NCBI RefSeq assembly: GCF_016650815.1
Contig: NZ_JAEKEZ010000010.1
Span: 248,001 to 312,000, forward strand
Reading direction: 5' to 3'
Source: Pseudomonas sp. TH31
Lineage (GTDB): Bacteria; Pseudomonadota; Gammaproteobacteria; Pseudomonadales; Pseudomonadaceae
DNA: 64,000 bases
Of this stretch, positions 1 through 11,457 are shown piece by piece. The position numbers and the translations under genes are program-made. Numbering within the stretch: position 1 is the first letter of the stretch; every line of letters starts with the position of its first letter. The notes under the pieces were generated by a model that was not told the DNA's origin, searched no databases, and saw only the letters and a program-made list of their open reading frames with translations.

Positions 1-3000
1 ATCGGTATCGAAGAACCAATGCTGGATCGGCGTCAAACGCGATTCGCCGGTGAGCAAACCTTGCTCGGCGGTGACCTGCTCGGTGCGGGTTGCCACGGCG
101 GCGAGGGTTTGCACCGTCTGGTGCTGGAACAGATCACGCGGGCTGAAATGAATGCCCTGCTGCCGCGCGCGGCTGACCACTTGAATGGACAGGATCGAGT
201 CGCCGCCCAGTTCGAAGAAGTTGTCGTTGAGGCCAACCTGCACGACGTTCAGCACTTCGCACCAGATGCCGGCCAATGTCAGCTCAAGCTCGTTGCTCGG
301 CGCCACGTAGTGCTGGCGGTTGAGCTCCGGGTCCGGCGCCGGCAGTGCGCGGCGGTCGAGTTTGCCGTTGGCGGTCAGTGGCATGCTCGCCAGCAGAATC
401 AGGTGCGTCGGCACCATGTAGTCCGGCAGTTGGGATTTGAGGCGAGCCTTCAGTGCTTCGCGCAGGGCGGCTTGTTGCGCTTCGTCCTGTTCGGCGACGT
501 CAGTGACCAGGTAGCCAGCCAGTTGTTTGCCGCCTGGCGCATCCAACGCCAGAACCACGGCTTCACGGATCGACTCATGTTCCAGCAGACGGGTTTCAAT
601 CTCACCCAGTTCAATGCGGAAGCCGCGAATTTTCACTTGATGGTCGATACGCCCAAGGTACTCGACCAAGCCATCGGCACGCTGACGCACCAGGTCGCCA
701 GTGCGATAGATGCGCCCGCCGTTGTCGGCAAAGGGATCCGCCACAAAACGCTCGGCCGTCATGCCCGCCCGCTCGTGATAACCCTGGGCCAGGCCGGTAC
801 CGCCGACGTACAATTCACCGGTCGCACCTTGCGGCACCAAAGCCAGGTCGGCATCAAGGATGTACGCCACCCGCGCGCCGATCACGCTGCCGATTGGCAC
901 GCTGCCGAGCCCTTCTTCCAACATTTGCGGGGCAAGACTGGCCAGCGGCATGACCACCGTTTCAGTTGGGCCGTAAGCGTTAAAGAACACGCTCGGTTTG
1001 AACGCCGCGCGAATCCTCGCCAAGTGTTCACCGGTCAGGGCCTCACCACCCGTGATGCACATGCGCACCGGCAGGGTTTCACCCTGGGTCGCCAGCCACT
1101 GCGCCAACTGGCTGCCGTAGCTTGGGGTGAAGCCGAGGATGTTGATCTGGTGCTGACGTATCAGGCCGCAGATTTCTTCGGCATCCCACTGCCCTTGAGC
1201 GCGCAACACCACTTGGGCACCGCTCAACAGCGGCACCAAAAGACGCTCGGTGGCGGCGTCGAAGTTGATCGAATAGAAGTGCAGTTCGCAATCGTCCGGG
1301 CGCATGCCGAAGCGTTCGATCACGGCTTGGCAGTGCATGGCGATTTCGCCGTGGGACACCACCACGCCTTTCGGTTTGCCGGTGGAGCCGGAGGTGTAAA
1401 TCAGGTAGGCCTGATGCTGCGCCAGGCTGATAAACGGCAACTCGCTGGCCGGGTAATTGGCCAGTTCGGCGGCGTCCTCTTCGAGACACCAACGGGCCAC
1501 GGTTGATGGCAATTCACCGAGGGCTTTGAACATCGCCGTATCGCTGAGCAGCAGGCCGATGCCGCTGTCTTCGATCATGTAGTGCAGGCGATCGAGCGGG
1601 TATTCCGGGTCCAGCGGCACGTAGGCGCCGCCAGCCTTGAGGATCGCCAACAGGCCGATGACCATTTCCAGCGACCGCTCCAGCGCCAGGCCGACGCGCA
1701 CTTGCGGGCCGACACCGCGCTCGCGCAGCACCCAGGCCAGGCGATTGGCACGGCTCTCGAGTTCGGCGTAGCTCAGGGTTTGTCCGGCGAAGGTCAGGGC
1801 CGGCGCGTCTTTGCGGGCCAGCGCCTGTTCGCGGAACAGCTGATGAATGCACTGGTCCAGACGGTGCTCGCCCGGCTCGATGCCGAGGCTGTTCAGCAGG
1901 TTTTTTGCTCGGTGGTTTCGAGCAACGGCAGTTCACTGAGACGTTGTTGCGGATCGGCCAGCAAGGCTTCCAGCAGATTGCGCCAGTGCCCGGCCATCCG
2001 CGCAATACGCGGTTCATCAAACAAATCGGTGCTGTAAGTCAGGCAGCAACCGAGGCGATGATCGAGGTCGGTGACTTCCAGGTTGAGGTCGAACTTGGTC
2101 GCCCGGGCATCGTTGGCCAGGTATTCAACGGTCATGCCCGCCAGTGTCCGGCGCTGCTGGAATTCCCAGCGCTGGACGTTGCACATCACCTGGAATAACG
2201 GGTTGTAGGCCGCGCTGCGCGGTGGCTGCAAGGCTTCCACCAGGTGATCGAACGGCAGGTCCTGATGGGACTGGCCTTCGATCACGGTGTGGCGAACCTG
2301 CTCGAACAACTCACCGACGGACATCTGCCCGTCGAGCTGGCAACGCAGCACTTGGGTGTTGAGAAACGCGCCGATCAGCCCTTCGCTTTCCGGACGAATG
2401 CGGTTGGCCACCGGCGCGCCGATGCGCAGATCAGTCTGGCCGCTGTAGCGGTAAAGCAGCACAGCCAGGGCGGCGGTGATGGTCATGAACAGGGTCAGAC
2501 CGTTTTGCGCATTGAAGGCACGAACGCGGGCGGCGAGGTCATCGCTCAGATCGAATCGGAACAGTTCACCCTGGTGGCTTTGTACCGGTGGACGCGGACG
2601 GTCAGCGGGCAATTCCAGCAACGGATGCTCTCGGCCCAGTTGCCCGGTCCAGTAGTCGAGTTGGCGTTGACGCTCGCCGGATTCCAGCCACTGACGCTGC
2701 CAGACGCTGTAATCCAGATACTGCACCGGCAACGGTTCCAGCGGCGATTCGCGGTCATCGACAAAAGCTTCGTAGAGCGCGCTCAGTTCACGGGCGAAAA
2801 TGTCCATCGCCCAGCCTTCGGTGACGATGTGGTGCAAGGTCAGCACCAGGTAGTGTTCCTGCTCGCCGGTCTTGACCAGACAGGCGCGCAGCAGCGGGCC
2901 GGTGTCCAGGTCGAACGGCTTGTGCGCCTCATCGTCAGCCAGTTGCTGGACTTGCCACTCACGGCCATCGGCATCGAGCGCGGTGAAGTCCTTCCAATCC

Positions 3001-6000
3001 ATGCGCATGCCGGTCTCGGCATGCACCTGTTGCCGGGCCACGCCGCCAACGCTCGGGAACGTGGTGCGCAGGGTTTCGTGGCGAATGATCAACGCCTGCA
3101 ACGCCGCTTCGAAACGCCCGACATCCAGCACCCCGCGTAGCCGTGCCATGCCGCCGACGTTATAGGCCGGGCTGTCCGGCTCCATTTGCCAGAGGAACCA
3201 CATGCGCTGCTGGGAATAGGACAGCGGCACCGGTTGGCTGCGATCGACTTTCTCGATTGGCGGCTGCTGGTTGGTGCTACCGCTGGCCTGGATCAACCGG
3301 ACCTGTTCGGCGAACGCGACCAGCTCACTGTTTTCGAACAGCGCGCGCAACGGCAATTCGACGTCGCAGGCCTGGCGGGTGCGGGAAATGATTTGTGTGG
3401 CCAACAGCGAATGACCACCGAGGGCGAAGAAGTCGTCGCGCAGACCGATTTGGCTTTGGCCCAGAACTTCGCGCCAGATACCGGCGATTTGCTGCTCGAG
3501 CACGGTAACCGGTTCGACGTGTTCGCAAACCTGCCACTGCGGTTCCGGCAAGGCCCGGCGGTCGAGTTTTCCGCTCGGGCTCAGGGGCATTTCATCCAAG
3601 CGCATCAGCTGCGCCGGGACCATGTATTCCGGCAGTTCAGCGGCCAGCGCGATTTTCAGGCGCGCGGACTGTGTGTCTTCAGTTTCGGTTGAATCGGTGG
3701 CGGTGTAGTAACCGATCAACTGGCCACCGGCCGCCGTCTCGCGCACCAGCACCACGGCTTGAGCAATGCCGTCCTGGGCCAGCAACCGCGCTTCGATTTC
3801 TTCAGGCTCCACCCGGAAACCGCGCAGTTTGACCTGCTGATCGAGGCGCCCGAGGTATTCGATCACGCCATCAGTTGTCCAGCACGCCCGGTCGCCGGTG
3901 CGGTACAGCCGCGCGCCCTGCTCGCCCAATGGATCGACGACAAAACGTTCGGCGGTCAGGGACGGACGACCGAGATAGCCTCGGGCCAAGCCAATACCGC
4001 TGATGCACAGTTCACCCGGCACACCGGCCGGCAGCGGATTGAGGTCGCCGTCGAGCACACGGCAAACCACATTGCCCACCGGCCGGCCAATCGGCGAGCG
4101 TTCGCCATCGGCCATGGTGCAATGCCAATGGGTGACGTTGATCGCGGTTTCGGTCGGACCGTAGCGGTTGTGCAGTTGCACTGCCGGCAATTGCTCGAGC
4201 ACGCGCTTGCGCAGTTCGGCGGGCAAGGCTTCGCCGCCGGAGAACACCCGGCGCAGGCTGGTGCATTCGGCGGTCAGCGGTTCTTCGATAAACAGCGCCA
4301 ACAGTGGCGGGACGAAGTGCAGCGTGGTCACGCCGTACTGCTGAACCAGTTGCGCGATGCGATGCGGGTCGCGGTGTTCGCCGGGCCCGGCAATCAACAA
4401 ACGCGCGCCTGTGATCAGCGGCCAGAAGCACTCCCACACCGACACGTCGAAACTGATCGGGGCTTTTTGCATCAGCACGTCGGTTTCATTCAGACGATAA
4501 GTGGTCTGCATCCATTGCAGGCGTTCAGCGAGGGCAACGTGGGTGTTACCGACCCCTTTCGGCTGACCGGTGGAGCCCGAGGTGTAAATCACGTAGGCCA
4601 GGTTGTCGCCGTGCAGGTGCAGGCCCGGTGCCTGGCTCGGCCAGTTTTCCAGGTGCAGGGCGTCCATGGCGATCACGCTGACGCCATCGGTGGCCGGCAA
4701 GCGGTCGAGCAATTCGGTCTGGGTCAGCAGTAATTCGACGCCGCTGTCGCTGAGCATGTAGGCCAGGCGTTCGGCCGGGTAATCCGGGTCCAGCGGCACG
4801 TAGGCGCCGCCAGCCTTGATGATCGCCAGCAGGCCGATCAATAGCTGCGCCGAACGCTCGGCGGCGATGGCCACGCAGACGTCCGGGCCGACGCCTTTGT
4901 CGCGCAGGTAATGGGCCAGACGGTTGGCCTGGGCGTGCAGTTCGGCGAAGTCCAGTTGACCGCCATCCCAGATCAGCGCCGTGTGTTCCGGGGTCTGGCA
5001 CAGTTGTTCATTGAGCAGGTCTGGCAGCCATTGGTTGGCTGGCGTACACGGTGCAGCGCTCCATAATGCGTGCTGGCCGTGCTCGCACGGGGTCAGCAGT
5101 TGCAGATCAGCGATGGCCTGTTGCGGCCGTTCGCAAACGTCGCGCAGCAAGTTAGTGAAGTGCTCGGCAAGGCGCTCGATGGTCTCGGCATCGAACAGTT
5201 CGCTGGCGTAATCGAAGGACAGGCTCAGGCGACCATTACGGTCTTCTTCGCTGTGCAGTTGCAGGTCGAACTTGGCTTCGCGGCTGTGCCACGGCAGCTC
5301 TTCCGCCAGCAGCCCCGGCAGACGACGCAACGCGCTCAAGTCCCGCTGCTGGTGGTTGAACATGACCTGGAACAGACCGGATTCCCGAGCCTGCGGGAAC
5401 GCTTCGAGCAGTTGCTCGAACGGCAGGTCCTGATGCGCTTGGGCGCCCAACGTGGCTTGGCGGGTTTGCGCCAGCAGCTCGACGAACGGCCGCTGTGAAT
5501 CGACCTCGGCGCGCAGCACCTGGGTGTTGATAAAGAAGCCGATCAGCCCCTGGGTTTCCAGGCGCGGACGGTTGGCATTCGGCACGCCGATGCGGATGTC
5601 ACGCTGACCGCTGTAGCGGTGCAGCAGGCTCTGGAACACCGTGAGCAACAGCATGAACGGCGTGGCCTGGTGGGCCTGGGCAATCTGGTGGATCGCCTCG
5701 CTCAAGCTCACGCCCAAACGTACGGTATGCCGGGCAGCGCTGTGTGTCTGTTGCGCAGAACGTGGATGATCCGTGGCCAGGCTCAGCACCGGATGTTCAT
5801 CGCCCAGCTGGTTTTTCCAGTAGGCCAGTTGTCGCTCGCCCTCGCCTTGCGCCAGCCATTGGCGCTGCCAACTGCCGTAATCGGCATATTGGGTTGGCAA
5901 TGCCGCGAGTGTGGTTTTTTGTCCTTGTGAAGCCGCGGCGTACAGGCGCGAGAACTCGTCGACCAGCACGTTCAGCGACCAACCGTCGGCGATGATGTGG

Positions 6001-8405
6001 TGCATCGTCACCAGCAGTTGATGGTCCTCATCGTCGAGGCGCACCAGCATCACCCACAGCAACGGGCCATTCTCCAGATCGAACTGGGTACGGGCTTCGT
6101 CCTCACGGATTTGTTGTGCACGGGCTTCGTGTTCAGCGAGCGGCAGGTCGCTGATGTCGATCAGTCGCAGGTTGAATTCGCCGGCCACATCGACCTGTTG
6201 CAGGGCCACGCCGTCCCGCTCGAAGAAGCGTGTGCGCAAGGATTCGTGGCGTTCGATCAACTGTTGGAAACTGGCGCGCAGCGCGTCTTCGTCCAGCCCG
6301 CCGCGCAGACGCAAGGCGCCGGGAATATTGTAGGCGCTGCTTTGCGGGTTGAGTTGCCAGGTGATCCACAGACGGTTTTGCGCCAAAGATTGCGGCATCG
6401 CGTCGATACGCGACAGTGCAGTGATCTCGCCTTGGGCAAGGCCACCGTCCTGTTGCAGTCGAGCGACGGCATCGGCGAAGGCGCCGAGGGTCGGCGCTTC
6501 GAACAACAGGCGCAGGTTCAGCTCCAGGCCGAGTTCTGCGCGCAAACGTGCAACCACTTGAGTGGCGGCGATGGAGTTGCCGCCGAGCAGGAAGAAGTGA
6601 TCGTCGGCGTTGATCTGTTTGAGGTTGAGCTGCTCGCCCCAGATCGTGGCGATCAGGCTTTGCAGTTCGCAAGCGGATTGAGCGGTGAATTTACTTTCAA
6701 CGTTTGCCGACGGGAACAGCGCGTAGCTGTCGAGGCTGCCATCCGCCAGGCGATTGCGGCATGCCGAGCGTTGCAGTTTGCCGCTGGAGGTCTTCGGCAA
6801 CGCCCCCGGATTGAGCAACACCACCACGCCCGGCGCTTCCTGATACGCCTCGGCCACCGCCTGGCGGATGGACTTGATCAGCGCCTCGGGCGCAAGGATT
6901 TTCTGCACGCTGCGGCTGATTTCCGCAGCGATGGCGATACCTTCCTGGCCGTCGATATTGACGGCGAACGCAGCAACGCGACCTTTGCGCACCACTTCCA
7001 CTTCGCGCTCGACGGTTTGCTCGATGTCTTGCGGATAAAGGTTGTGGCCGCGAACGATCAGCAGGTCTTTCAGACGCCCGGTGATGAACAGTTCACCGTC
7101 ACGCATAAAGCCCAGGTCGCCAGTACGCAACCAGGTACGGCCGGCGTGCTGGACGAAGGTCTTGGCGCTGGCCTCGGGGTTGCGCCAGTAGCCGTGGCCG
7201 ATGCTCGGCCCGGTGGCCCAGACTTCACCGACGGCGTTGTCGGCCAGCTCGGCGAGCGCAAGCGGATCGATAATCAGCACCGCGTGATCCGGCTGGCTGA
7301 CGCCGCAACTCATGATCGCCGCCCCCTCGCCCGGCTCGGCACGGTTTTGTGCCAATGCCTGATCATCCACCCGCAGATTGCCGATGCCTTGACCGCGAGG
7401 CGTGCCGGCTACGAACAACGTGGCTTCCGCCAGGCCATAGGACGCCATGAAGCTGTCCGGGGTGAAGCCGCACGCTGCGAACTTCTCGGCGAAGCGTTCC
7501 AGAGTATCGAGGCGAATCGGCTCGGAACCGGAATACGCGACGCGCCAGCCGCTCAGGTCGAGGCGTTCCAGCGCCGATTCGCTGACTCGCTCACTGCACA
7601 GCCGATAGGCGAAGTCCGGCCCGCCGCTGATGGTGCCGCCGTATTCGCTGATCGCTTCGAGCCAGCGCAACGGCCGGCCGAGGAAGTACGCCGGCGACAT
7701 CAACACGCACGGCACGCCGCTGAAAATTGGCTGCAACAGACCGCCGATCAGGCCCATGTCGTGGTACAGCGGCAACCAGCTGACGATCACGTCGTCCGGG
7801 TTCAGATCAATGCCGAAACCATGTCGAATCAGCAGTTCGTTGGCCACCAGGTTGCCGTGACTGACCTGCACACCTTTAGGCAACGCGGTGGAACCGGAGG
7901 TGTATTGCAGGAAGGCGATGTGGTCGTCTTCAAGGTCCGGCGCGATCCAGCCATCAGCCAGCGCAGCGTCGAGGGTATCGACACAGAGCAACGGTGGTGC
8001 CCCGTCGATGTGCAACAAGGCATCGCGCAGGCCGGCGCTGGTCAGCAGCAGACGCGGCTCGGCATCGCTGATGATCGACAGCAGTCGTTCCTGGTGATGA
8101 CGCTTGGTCGACTCCGGCGGATAGGCCGGCACCGCGATCACCCCGGCATAAAGGCAACCCAGAAACGCCGCGACGTAATCCGGGCCGCTGGGAAACAGCA
8201 GCACCGCGCGATCACCCAACGCAGCCTCGGCCTGCAGCGCGCCGGCAATGGTTCGCGCCCGCTGATCCAGCTCCCGATAACTGAGTACCACAGCCTGATC
8301 CGGGGTTTGGGCAAGAAACCGCAAAGCCACGCGGTCCGGCGTCAGGGCCGCGCGGCGCTGAAGGGCTTGGACCAGTGTGCTGGGGAGTTCGAACGCGTCG
8401 GTCAT
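1..8405 (-). CDS. pvdL: Pyoverdine chromophore NRPS PvdL (partial, one frameshift)
   Basis: Cytoplasmic peptide synthetase that starts pyoverdine assembly. Domains from the N terminus: fatty-acyl-AMP ligase (about 1-570; YTSGSTALPKG near 168), carrier domain (GGNS, Ser about 611), condensation (HHIIADGW near 802), adenylation (YTSGSTGQPKG near 1275; FDVSVWE near 1319), carrier (GGHS, Ser about 1666), condensation (HHIVTEGW, Glu in place of the usual Asp), then after the frame break adenylation (YTSGSTGKPKG), carrier (GGDSI) and the start of an epimerase-type domain (RLTPIQHWFFDTD) at the left edge. This ligase-T-C-A-T-C-A-T-E order is that of PvdL, whose modules load an acyl group, L-Glu and D-Tyr; the Dab module would lie left of the window. 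The ATG at 8405 follows AGGAAACCTC and is preferred to a start 20 codons upstream. The frame breaks at T6 (1901-1906); one more T restores it. Substrate assignments rest on family knowledge; I did not decode the pockets. Confidence 0.9.
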
Positions 8406-8559
8406 GAGGTTTCCTGCCTGAATTCGGCTTGCCAGTTGGAATCGGTTTTCGTACGTCACGCTCATTTAGATGGCGTGCAGGACGCAGTCTTCGCCGACCG
8501 CGCAAGGCTTGGGAGTGCTGTTTTGGCCGGGACGTATCCGCAACCATTCACCAATGAGA

Positions 8560-8583
8560 ACGGTTGACGTCTTGCAATAATTA
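8560..8583 (-). promoter_or_regulatory. Candidate PvdS-dependent promoter of pvdL
   Basis: On the minus strand TAATT (8583-8579), exactly 16 bases, then CGT (8562-8560). This differs by one base from the PvdS iron-starvation box TAAAT-N16-CGT. It lies about 155 bases upstream of the pvdL ATG, inside the divergent pvdL/pvdS region. A TAAAT nearer the gene (8468-8464) has no CGT at the right spacing. Confidence 0.6.
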
Positions 8584-8671
8584 GTCGGCCGGCTTGAACC
8601 CCAACCGGGCCGGGCTTGCCTGCGTGTCGCAGTTCGCACTCTGCACTTTTGTGGAGCATTAATTCTCTTTC

Positions 8672-8704
8672 TCAATTGACAATCATTATCATTCAACCTA
8701 ATTT
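8672..8704 (+). promoter_or_regulatory. Fur box and promoter of pvdS
   Basis: GACAATCATTATC (8678-8690) matches the right 12 of 13 positions of the Fur consensus half GATAATCATTATC. It overlaps a perfect -35 hexamer TTGACA (8676-8681); a weak -10 TAATTT sits 17 bases on. This is what iron-Fur repression of pvdS needs, and it lies about 75 bases before the pvdS ATG. Confidence 0.75.
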
Positions 8705-8775
8705 GTCGCTCGATGTGTAGGACGGCTCCGAAACGTTTTCCGTCCCACAACCCTATTTGCAGCAAGGTGATTTCC

Positions 8776-9324
8776 ATGACGGAACAAGTATCCACAAGCA
8801 GGTGCGATTCACCGCTACTTCAGGCTTTTGTCGACAACCGACTGATTCTGGTCAAAATTGCAGCCCGCATTACCGGCTGCCGGTCGCGCGCTGAAGACGT
8901 AGTGCAAGATGCGTTCTTCCGACTGCAATCGGCGCCTCAGATCACCTCTTCGTTCAAGGCTCAGCTGAGCTACCTGTTCCAGATCGTGCGTAACCTGGCC
9001 ATCGACCACTATCGCAAGCAGGCGCTGGAACTGAAGTACTCGGGCCCTGAAGAGGAAGGCCTGAACGTGGTGATTCAGGGCGCTTCGCCGGAAACCTCGC
9101 ACATCAACTTCTCGACGCTGGAACACATCGCCGACGCGCTGACCGAGCTGCCGAGCCGCACGCGCTACGCCTTCGAGATGTACCGTCTGCACGGCGTGCC
9201 GCAAAAGGACATCGCCAAGGAACTCGGCGTCTCGCCGACCTTGGTGAACTTCATGATTCGGGATGCGCTGGTGCATTGCCGCAAAGTGTCGGGCAGTCGC
9301 GCGGATACCTTCGCCCGTCGTTAA
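8776..9324 (+). CDS. pvdS: Iron-starvation ECF sigma factor PvdS
   Basis: Extracytoplasmic-function sigma factor (182 aa) that directs RNA polymerase to pyoverdine genes when iron is scarce; in known systems it is held by the anti-sigma factor FpvR. Region 2 is seen at about residues 15-85 (SRAEDVVQDAFFRL, then YLFQIVRNLAIDHYRKQ) and region 4 at about 115-170 (LTELPSRTRYAFEMYRLHG, then QKDIAKELGVSPTLVNFMI). The start is the ATG at 8776 with AAGGTGA six bases upstream; an upstream in-frame start at 8713 has no comparable site. It is divergent from pvdL, convergent with the acetylase gene, and preceded by a Fur box. PvdS-type promoters in front of both neighbours agree with its role. Confidence 0.95.
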   Translation: MTEQVSTSRCDSPLLQAFVDNRLILVKIAARITGCRSRAEDVVQDAFFRLQSAPQITSSFKAQLSYLFQIVRNLAIDHYRKQALELKYSGPEEEGLNVVIQGASPETSHINFSTLEHIADALTELPSRTRYAFEMYRLHGVPQKDIAKELGVSPTLVNFMIRDALVHCRKVSGSRADTFARR

Positions 9325-9327
9325 AAG

Positions 9328-9420
9328 CTTCGCGGGCAAGCCTCGCTCCTACAGGTTTGGTGTTAATCGCGTCATCGTCGTTTGACGCAAAACCTGTAGG
9401 AGTGAGGCTTGCCCACGAAG
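9328..9420. repeat. REP pair (inverted) between pvdS and pvdY
   Basis: Arms 9328-9358 and 9390-9420 are near-perfect inverted copies of a REP-type unit (CGCGGGCAAGCCTCGCTCCTAC). They fill the convergent gap and can form a long hairpin, so they could end transcription from both sides. Confidence 0.85.
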
Positions 9421-9458
9421 GCTGACCCAAGACCGCAACGAATCTTGAGCCTTGCGCT

Positions 9459-10472
9459 TCACGCCAGTTTGCACCGATCAAAAAACCGCTCACGCCCCAA
9501 CACCATCAGCGCCGCGCGCTTGTGCGGGAAGTCGAACTCTTTTTCGCAGTGGAAACACTGGTTGTGCAGATACCCGATCATCTTCGCGTTGTCGGCGCGA
9601 GGTTCGGCGACCACGCGCCGGGTGCGCGGATCGTCGAGAAACAGGTAATGCACCAGCGCCGATAACCAACTCGCGACTTTATGCGGGCCGCGATGCGCCT
9701 CTTCTCCCACCAACATGTGAATGCCGCGGTCGTAATCGTCGGCGTCATAGAACGGCGCAATGCGATCTTCCTTGGCCCAGTAGGCTTCAAAGTAAGCGAA
9801 TGGCTGATCATCAAAACATCCGATCAGCGTCAGGGTGTGCGGGTCGGCGTCAAGTTTGCTCAAGTACTCGCGATGCTTCTGGAGGCTACCCTCCTCTTCC
9901 CAGAAGCTCGCCACTCGCGGGTTGTTCTGCCAACGATTGAATCGGGTCAGGTCATTTTCTATTTCCACTGTGCGCAAGGAAACCCACGCACCGAGTCGCG
10001 CATCGAAACGCCGATAGACCTCGCCGCGCGGTTTGGCCGGGCGTAATGGATGACGCTTGCCACCGCTGATGACCCTCTGCTGTGGATAGCTGCCAGTCGT
10101 TGATTGGCTCAACCACGGCTGCGGCAACTGCCAGAACAAGGTGCGCTCGCAACGATACTCGCCAGCCACGTCGGTCGGAATCAGTAGACCGCTGAGCAAG
10201 GCTTCGGTCGGTGCTTCTTCCAGACGCCAGGTTAACTGCTGACAGCTCGGGTCACGGGCAAACAGCCAATAACAAGCGGCCCAGGATGCCTGACTGGCAG
10301 GCAAGCCGAAGCGCTCATCGACTTCGAGGTGCAACTCGGGCTCGCGGATCAGACGCAAGCGGATCAGCGGCTGCCCTTCCAGGCTGAGGCTCAGGCGGCT
10401 TTCGGTTTCATCGGCTACAAGACTGTGCCCTGACGGCAAGGCCAGGGCAGTCAGGTCATTCAGGTTGGACAT
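9459..10472 (-). CDS. pvdY: Siderophore GNAT acetyltransferase, PvdY-like
   Basis: 337 aa. The C-terminal half (about 165-335) is an IucB/AlcB-type GNAT domain of siderophore synthesis, with FNRWQNNPRVASFWEEEGS, GIHMLVGEEAHRGPHK and TRRVVAEPRADNAKM; family members acylate an N-hydroxylated amine. In fluorescent pseudomonads a gene of this type beside pvdS/pvdL is pvdY, thought to acetylate N5-hydroxyornithine for pyoverdine. A perfect PvdS-type box 41 bases upstream ties it to iron starvation. The ATG at 10472 has only a weak ribosome site (GTGAG). The N-terminal half has no motif I recognise. The acetyl donor and acceptor are inferred; formylation or another acyl group cannot be excluded. 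Confidence 0.82.
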   Translation of the reverse strand: MSNLNDLTALALPSGHSLVADETESRLSLSLEGQPLIRLRLIREPELHLEVDERFGLPASQASWAACYWLFARDPSCQQLTWRLEEAPTEALLSGLLIPTDVAGEYRCERTLFWQLPQPWLSQSTTGSYPQQRVISGGKRHPLRPAKPRGEVYRRFDARLGAWVSLRTVEIENDLTRFNRWQNNPRVASFWEEEGSLQKHREYLSKLDADPHTLTLIGCFDDQPFAYFEAYWAKEDRIAPFYDADDYDRGIHMLVGEEAHRGPHKVASWLSALVHYLFLDDPRTRRVVAEPRADNAKMIGYLHNQCFHCEKEFDFPHKRAALMVLGRERFFDRCKLA

Positions 10473-10512
10473 GGGTCGGGCTCACGGTAATCGTCGACAG
10501 TTCAACGATGTG

Positions 10513-10536
10513 ACGTGAGCCGGGGCGGGAAATTTA
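10513..10536 (-). promoter_or_regulatory. PvdS-dependent promoter of pvdY
   Basis: On the minus strand TAAAT (10536-10532), 16 bases, then CGT (10515-10513): an exact match to the iron-starvation box. It lies 40 bases upstream of the acetylase ATG. Confidence 0.85.
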
Positions 10537-10572
10537 AGTGAAGTCGTTGAATCCGCGACCTGCGGCACGCTT

Positions 10573-11367
10573 TCAGGACTTGGGCACCGGCACCAGAGAG
10601 ATTTTGTATGGCTCAAAAATCTTCAGCATCTGGCCGTTGTCGCGCAAGCCTTGCAGCAACTTGCCAAACGCTTCACCACTGATCGGTGCAGCCGGACTGA
10701 GCAGTGCATAGTGGTGGTAAACCTGATCGATGCGCTGGGACACCAGCAACTGATCGGCGACCTTCTCGTTGCGCAACAGATAATCGAACAGGTAGGAACG
10801 CGTCACCAGGGCGATGTCCGCGCGCCCGCGTAGCACCATCAGCAGGTTGCTATCGTGGGAATAGGTCAGCGTGGCGTTGTAGTTCTGCGTGAGGAATTTA
10901 GGGTCGGCATTGAAGTTGGCGAATTCGTAGTGGTAGCCGCTGAACAGAGCCAGGCGTTTGCCGGTGAGATCGGCAAAGTAACTTTCACGACGATCGGGTT
11001 CGCGTTGCGCGACAAAAATCTCGGCGTCTTCCAGGCCCATGTCGACAGTGGTGTGAGGAATCTCCTTCCAGCCCCAATCCGGGTTCTCGAAGATCGCCAT
11101 GTCGACGCGACCTTGCTTGAAATCACCAAACCGCCGGGGAATGGAGGTGGGCACCAGGACAAACTGGTAATCGGTTTGCAACTGGTTCAAGGCTTCCACC
11201 AATTGCGGCAGCAGTCCGGTGTCGGCGCCGGACTCCGGGCGTACGGTGTAAGGCGGGAAATGCGCCGCACCGACCCGCACCTGTTGCGCAGCCTGGGCCG
11301 GCATTACCCAGACCACCGCAAGTGCCGCCAGCAATAACCGCGAGACCGTCCAAATTGGCGAAGACAT
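10573..11367 (-). CDS. Periplasmic solute-binding protein (SBP_bac_3 type)
   Basis: 264 aa. A signal peptide is clear (RLLLAALAVVWVMPAQA, cleavage near residue 28). The mature part begins VRVGAAHFPPYTVRPESG and continues with features of amino-acid-type binding proteins (GLLPQLVEALNQLQ; GRVDMAIFENPDWGW; GRADIALVTRSYLFDYLL). I chose the ATG at 11367 because GGGGAG lies just upstream and the signal peptide then begins properly; a start at 11409 would add 14 residues. No permease or ATPase gene is adjacent, so it is an orphan: it may serve a distant transporter or act as a sensor component. The ligand is unknown. Confidence 0.8.
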   Translation of the reverse strand: MSSPIWTVSRLLLAALAVVWVMPAQAAQQVRVGAAHFPPYTVRPESGADTGLLPQLVEALNQLQTDYQFVLVPTSIPRRFGDFKQGRVDMAIFENPDWGWKEIPHTTVDMGLEDAEIFVAQREPDRRESYFADLTGKRLALFSGYHYEFANFNADPKFLTQNYNATLTYSHDSNLLMVLRGRADIALVTRSYLFDYLLRNEKVADQLLVSQRIDQVYHHYALLSPAAPISGEAFGKLLQGLRDNGQMLKIFEPYKISLVPVPKS

Positions 11368-11457
11368 CAAAAAACCCCACTCCCCGAAAATACGCATCAA
11401 TGCAATCAAACTAGGCGGTTTCGCCTGTTTATCCAGTTTCTTGTTGAGATAGACGTC

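Noticed and set aside
1895..1910. Programmed frameshifting in pvdL
   Set aside because: No slippery heptamer with a downstream stem is evident, and the same one-base shortfall at A6 recurs in unrelated genes of the window.
8441..8468. TAAAT at 8468-8464 as the PvdS box of pvdL
   Set aside because: No CGT lies 16 or 17 bases downstream; the TAATT-N16-CGT at 8583-8560 fits better.
19..8567. Long open frames on the plus strand opposite pvdL (495, 298, 324 and 856 codons)
   Set aside because: They mirror the codon pattern of a high-GC gene, have no domains, and the minus strand shows clear NRPS motifs throughout.
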